This document shows, piece after piece, positions 59,681 to 64,000 of a DNA stretch of 64,000 bases. Source of the DNA: Ptiloglossa arizonensis (lineage: Eukaryota; Arthropoda; Insecta; Hymenoptera; Colletidae). The position numbers and the translations under genes were made by a program. Under the pieces are notes generated by a model. The model was given only the letters and a program-made list of their open reading frames with translations. It did not search any database and was not told the DNA's origin. Location of the stretch: contig NW_027478389.1 in NCBI RefSeq assembly GCF_051014685.1, positions 1 to 64,000 on the forward strand, read 5' to 3'. Numbering within the stretch: the stretch's first letter is position 1; the number at the start of each line of letters is the position of its first letter.

Positions 59681-62170
59681 GCGATTGGAGCAGCAGAATT
59701 GCGAAAAATTTGTTACCTTCTCAACCATTTCTTAGCTTCAAGCTCCCGTATCTCGCGAACGGATTGACCTAACCCAAAAATTCCTATTGCGTCTGAAAGT
59801 AGAAACTCGTCCGGTTACAACGGTGTGTATATTTTTTCCCTAGGCCATTCTGGTTAAGCGGTTGGAGCAGCAGAAGTGCGAAAAATTTGTTACCTTCTCA
59901 ACCATTTCTTAGCTTCAAACTCCCGTATCTCGCGAACGGATTGACCTAACCCAAAGATTCCTGCTGCGTCTGAAAGTAGAAACTCGCCCGATTACAGCCG
60001 TATGTGTATTTTTTCCCTAGGCCATTCTGGTTAAGCGTTTGAAGCAGCAGAAGTGCGAAGTATTTGTTGCCATCTCAACCATTTCTTGGCTTCAAACTCC
60101 CATATGTCGCGAACGGATTGACCTAACCCAAAAATTCCTATTCCGTCTGAAAGTAGAAACTCGTCCGGTTACAACGGTGTGTATATTTTTTCCCTAGGCC
60201 ATTCTGGTTAAGCGGTTGGAGCAGCAGAAGTGCGAAAAATTTGTTACCTTCTCAACCATTTCTTAGCTTCAAACTCCCGTATCTCGCGAACGGATTGACC
60301 TAACCCAAAAATTCCTGCTGCGTCTGAAAGTAGAAACTCGCCCGATTACAGCCGTATGTGTATTTTTTCCCTAGGCCATTCTGGTTAAGCGTTTGAAGCA
60401 GCAGAAGTGCGAAATATTTGTTGCCATCTCAACCATTTCTTGGCTTCAAACTCCCATATGTCGCGAACGGATTGACCTAACCCAAAAATTCCTATTGCAT
60501 CTGAAAGTAGAAACTCGCCCGATTACAACGGTATGTGTATTTTTTCCCCAGGAGATTCTGGTTAAGCGTTTGTAGCAGCAGAATTGCGAAAAATTTGTTG
60601 CCTTCTCAACCATTTCTTAGCTTCAAACTCCCATATCTCGCGAATGGATTGACCTAACCCAAAAATTCCTATTGCCTCTGAAAGTAGAAACTCGTCCGGT
60701 TACAACGGTATGTGTATTTTTTCCCTAGGCCATTCTAGTTAAGCGTTTGGAGCAGCAGAATTGCGATAAATTTGTTGTCTTCTCAACCATTTCTTGGCTT
60801 CAAAGTCCCATATCTCGCGAACAGGTTGACCTAACCCAAAAATTTCTGCTGCGTCTGAAAGTAGAAACTCGCCCGATTACAGCCGTATGTGTATTGTTTC
60901 CCTAGGCCATTCTGGTTAAGCGTTTGAAGCAGCAGAAGTGCGAAATATTTGTTGCCATCTCAACCATTTCTTGGCTTCAAACTCCCATATGTCGCGAACG
61001 GACTGACCTAACCCAAAAATTCCTGCAGCGTCTGAACGTAAAAACTCGCCCGATTACAACGGTATGTGTATTTTTTCCCTAGGCCATTCTGGTTAAGCGG
61101 TTGGAGCAGCAGAAGTGCGAAAAATTTGTTACCTTCTCAACCATTTCTTAGCTTCAAACTCCCGTATCTCGCGAACGGATTGACCTAACCCAAAAATTCC
61201 TGGGGGTCTGAAAGTAGAAACTCGCCCGATTACAACGGTATGTGTATTTTTTCCCTAGGCCATTCTGGTTAAGCGGTTGGAGCAGCAGAAGTGCGAAAAA
61301 TTTGTTACCTTCTCAACCATTTCTTAGCTTCAAACTCCCCTATCTCGCGAACGGATTGACCTAACCAAAAAATTCCTATTGCGTCTGAAAGTAGAAACTC
61401 GTCCGGTTACAACGGTATGTGTATTTTTTCCCTAGGCCATGCTGGTTAAGCGGTTGGAGCAGCAGAATTGCGAAATATTGGTTGCCTTCTCAACCATTTC
61501 TTAGCTTCAAACTCCCATATCTCACGAACGAATTGACCAAACCCAAAAATTCCTATTGCATCTGAATGTAGAAACTCGCCCGATTCCAACGGTGTGTATA
61601 TTTTTTCCCTAGGCCATTCTGGTTAAGCGGTTGGAGCAGCAGAAGTGCGAAAAATTTGTTACCTTCTCAACCATTTCTTGGCTTCAAACTCCCATATCTC
61701 GCGAACAGATTGACCTGACCCAAAAATTCCTGCTGCGTCTGAAAGTAGAAACTCGCCCGATTACAACGGTATGTGTATTTTTTCCCTTGGCCATTCTGGT
61801 TAAGCGACTGGAGCAGCAGAAGTGCACAAAATTTGTTGTCTTGTCAACCATTTCTTAGCTTCAAACTCCCATATCTCGCGAACGGATTGACCTAACCCAA
61901 AAATTCCTATTGCGTCTGAAAGTAGAAACTCGCCCGATTACAACGGTATGCGTATTTTTTCCCTAGGCCATTCTGGTTAAGCGTTTGGAGCAGCAGAAGT
62001 GCGAACTATTTGTTGCCTTCTCAACCATTTCTTGGCTTCAAACTCCCATATCTCGCGAACAGATTGACCTGACCCAAAAATTCCTGCTGCGTCTGAAAGT
62101 AGAAACTCGCCTGATTACAACGGTATGTGTATTTTTTCCCTAGGCCATTCTGGTTAAGCGTTTGGAGCAG
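59680..62170 (+). repeat. Spacer of mixed monomers between higher-order runs
   Basis: Contains a 354-bp dimer repeat (about 59.76-60.10 and 60.12-60.46 kb) with GGTGTGTATATT, GATTACAGCCGTATG and GTTGCCATCTC, a further GATTACAGCCGTATG monomer near 60,875, and the block shared with 55.12-55.70 kb. A monomer with CCTGGGGGTCTG near 61,200 is unique. All is satellite; no gene. Confidence 0.75.
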
Positions 62171-63690
62171 CAGAAGTGCGAAATATTTGTTGCCTTCTCA
62201 ACCATTTCTTAGATTCAAACTCCCATATCTCGCGAACGGATTGACCTAACCCAAAAATTCCTATTGCGTCTGAAAGTAGAAACTCGCCCGATTACAACGG
62301 CATGTGTATTTTTTCCCTAGGCCATTCTGGTTAAGCGGTTGGAGCAGCAGAAGTGCGAAAAATTTGTTACCTTCTCAACCATTTCTTAGCTTCAAACTCC
62401 CGTATCTCGCGAACGGATTGACGTAACCCAAAAATTCCTGCTGCGTCTGAAAGTAGAAACTCGCCCGATTACAACGGTATGTGTATTTTCCCCCTAGGCC
62501 ATTCTGGTTAAACGATTGGAGCAGCAGAATTTCGAAAGTTTGTTACCTTGTCAACCATTTCTTAGCTTCAAAGTCCCATATCTCGCGAACGGATTGACCA
62601 AACACAGAAATTCCTGCTGCGTCTGAAAGTAGAAACTCTCTCGATTACAACGGTATGTGTATTTTTTCCCTAGGCCATTCTGGTTAAGCGGTTGGAGCAG
62701 CAGAAGTGCGAAAAATTTGTTACCTTCTCAACCATTTCTTAGCTTCAAACTCCCGTATCTCGCGAACGGATTGACCTAACCCAAAAATTCCTGCTGCGTC
62801 TGAAAGTAGAAACTCGCCCGATTACAACGGTATGTGTATTTTTTCCCTTGGCCAATCTGGTTAAGCGGTTGGAGCAGCAGAAGTGCGAAAAATTTGTTAC
62901 CTTCTCAACCATTTCTTAGCTTCAAACTCCCGTATCTCGCGAACGGATTGACCTAACCCAAAAATTCCTGCTGCGTTTGAAAGTAGAAACTCGCCCGATT
63001 ACAACGGTATGTGTATTTTTTCCCTTGGCCATTCTGGTTAAGCGGTTGGAGCAGCAGAAGTGCGAAATAATTGTTGCCTCCTCAACCATTTCTTAGCTTC
63101 AAACTCCCATATCTCGCAAACGAATTGACCAAACCCAAAAATTCCTATTGCGTCTGAAAGCAGAAACTCGCCCGATTACAACGGTATGTGTATTTTTTCC
63201 CTAGGCCATTCTGGTTAAGCGTTTGGAGCAGCAGAAGTGCGAAATATTTGTTGCCTTCTCAACCATTTCTTAGATTCAAACTCCCATATCTCGCGAACGG
63301 ATTGACCTAACCCAAAAATTCCTATTGCGTCTGAAAGTAGAAACTCGCCCGATTACAACGGCATGTGTATTTTTTCCCTAGGCCATTCTGGTTAAGCGGT
63401 TGGAGCAGCAGAAGTGCGAAAAATTTGTTACCTTCTCAACCATTTCTTAGCTTCAAACTCCCGTATCTCGCGAACGGATTGACGTAACCCAAAAATTCCT
63501 GCTGCGTCTGAAAGTAGAAACTCGCCCGATTACAACGGTATGTGTATTTTCCCGCTAGGCCATTCTGGTTAAACGATTGGAGCAGCAGAATTTCGAAAAA
63601 TTTGTTACCTTGTCAACCATTTCTTAGCTTCAAAGTCCCATATCTCGCGAACGGATTGACCAAACACAGAAATTCCTGCTGCGTCTGAAA
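62170..63690 (+). repeat. Six-monomer higher-order repeat, second run
   Basis: The a-f order resumes with GACGTAACCC marks at 62,420 and 63,481 (spacing 1,061 bp). The first mark is 3,539 bp (20 monomers) after the one at 58,881. Small differences from the main run include TTTCGAAAGTTTG near 62,530 and CTCGCAAACGAATTG near 63,117. After the second b monomer the c monomer changes over to a non-repeat type near 63.69 kb. Confidence 0.85.
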
Positions 63691-63699
63691 GTAGAAACT

Positions 63700-64000
63700 C
63701 GCCCGATTACAACGGTATGTGTATTTTTTCCCTTGGCCATTCTGGTTAAGCGACTGGAGCAGCAGAAGTGCACAAAATTTGTTGTCTTGTCAACCATTTC
63801 TTAGCTTCAAACTCCCATATCTCGCGAACGGATTGACCTAACCCAAAAATTCCTATTGCATCTGAAAGTAGAAACTCGCCCGATTACAACGGCATGTGTA
63901 TTTTTTCCCTAGGCCATTCTGGTTAAGCGGTTGGAGCAGCAGAAGTGCGAAAAATTTGTTACCTTCTCAACCATTTCTTAGCTTCAAACTCCCGTATCTC
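63700..64000 (+). repeat. Right edge, repeat of 55.56-55.86 kb
   Basis: The last 300 bp match 55,560-55,860 at offset 8,140 bp (46 monomers), including GTGCACAAAATTTG and ACGGCATGTG, with few differences (GCATCTG against GCGTCTG). This is the lead-in to the six-monomer repeat, so another higher-order run probably begins just beyond the window. Confidence 0.7.

Larger units (their letters stand above)
51956..63475 (-). other. Dense CENP-B-box-like motif cluster (23 sites)
   Basis: Plus-strand CCCG positions of perfect sites: 51,957, 54,081, 54,612, 54,966, 55,851, 56,205, 56,382, 56,913, 57,267, 57,444, 58,152, 58,329, 58,860, 59,214, 59,391, 59,745, 59,922, 60,276, 61,161, 62,399, 62,752, 62,929 and 63,460. 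Within the six-monomer repeat they fall on three of six monomers with spacings of 177, 531 and 354 bp. A further site starting at 63,991 is cut by the window end. In mammals CENP-B binds this core in alpha and minor satellite. Here only sequence similarity is seen. Confidence 0.65.
1..64000 (+). repeat. 177-bp tandem satellite array filling the window
   Basis: Every line of the window is a variant of one 177-bp monomer, always in the same orientation. In the phase starting CTTCAAACTCCCATATCTCG, landmarks are GCGAACGGATTGACCTAACC (about 20-38), AAAAATTCCT (41-50), GCGTCTGAAAGTAGAAACTC (54-73), GATTACAACGGTATGTGTAT (78-97), TTTTTTCCCTAGGCCATTC (97-115), TTGGAGCAGCAGAAGTGCG (127-145) and AAAAATTTGTTACCTTCTC (146-164), ending near ATTTCTTAG. 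Distances between matching variants are multiples of about 177: 354, 710, 1,062, 1,238, 1,948, 3,720 and 4,075. Centromeric satellites commonly have monomers of 150-180 bp, so a centromeric or pericentromeric array is inferred. The family is not one I recognise. No inversion and no non-satellite insert was seen. Confidence 0.97.

Noticed and set aside
1..64000. CRISPR array
   Set aside because: Regular repetition covers the full 177-bp unit with no unique spacers of 25-45 bp between short repeats, and no cas-like gene is nearby.

Overview
The whole 64 kb window is one satellite DNA array: about 360 head-to-tail copies, all in the same orientation, of a monomer of 177 bp (76 G+C of 177, about 43%). 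I found no protein gene, RNA gene, transposon insertion, CRISPR array or unique spacer. Reading frames of 60-134 codons are a by-product of a monomer length divisible by three (59 codons per turn). A homogeneous, nucleosome-plus-linker sized satellite with higher-order structure suggests centromeric or pericentromeric heterochromatin of a eukaryote. I do not recognise the monomer as a named family and cannot assign a species. Layout. (1) 1-14,090: the same satellite, full of scattered one-base insertions and deletions. Damage is extreme in the first 1.9 kb and fades to none near 14.09 kb. Private variants show that this stretch is collinear with 20.28-38.4 kb, so it is a second version of that segment, sequenced or assembled at low accuracy, probably at a contig edge. 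It also differs structurally (minus 1, plus 3 and minus 21 monomers), so it is not simply the same molecule read twice. (2) 14.09-20.28 kb: clean sequence, largely a mosaic of blocks also found at 26, 36-38 and 39-40 kb. (3) 20.28-41.2 kb: clean array with 4-, 7- and 11-monomer block duplications and a large, almost perfect tandem duplication of 21/23 monomers at 28.49-36.30 kb. (4) 41.2-54.4 kb: includes a 25-monomer tandem duplication whose second copy lacks 10 monomers (43.83-50.92 kb). (5) 54.4-64.0 kb: the most regular part, with a six-monomer higher-order repeat of 1,062 bp at 55.7-59.7 and 62.2-63.7 kb. The most interesting signal is on the minus strand of a subset of monomers. There the sequence GTTCGCGAGATACGGGA matches all nine fixed positions of the mammalian CENP-B box core (nTTCGnnnnAnnCGGGn). 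Most other monomers miss by one CpG transition (TGGG instead of CGGG). I counted 32 perfect matches by eye, 23 of them between 51.9 and 63.5 kb, where they occupy fixed positions in the six-monomer repeat. No gene products act together here; any function would be structural (nucleosome phasing, centromere protein binding, heterochromatin).
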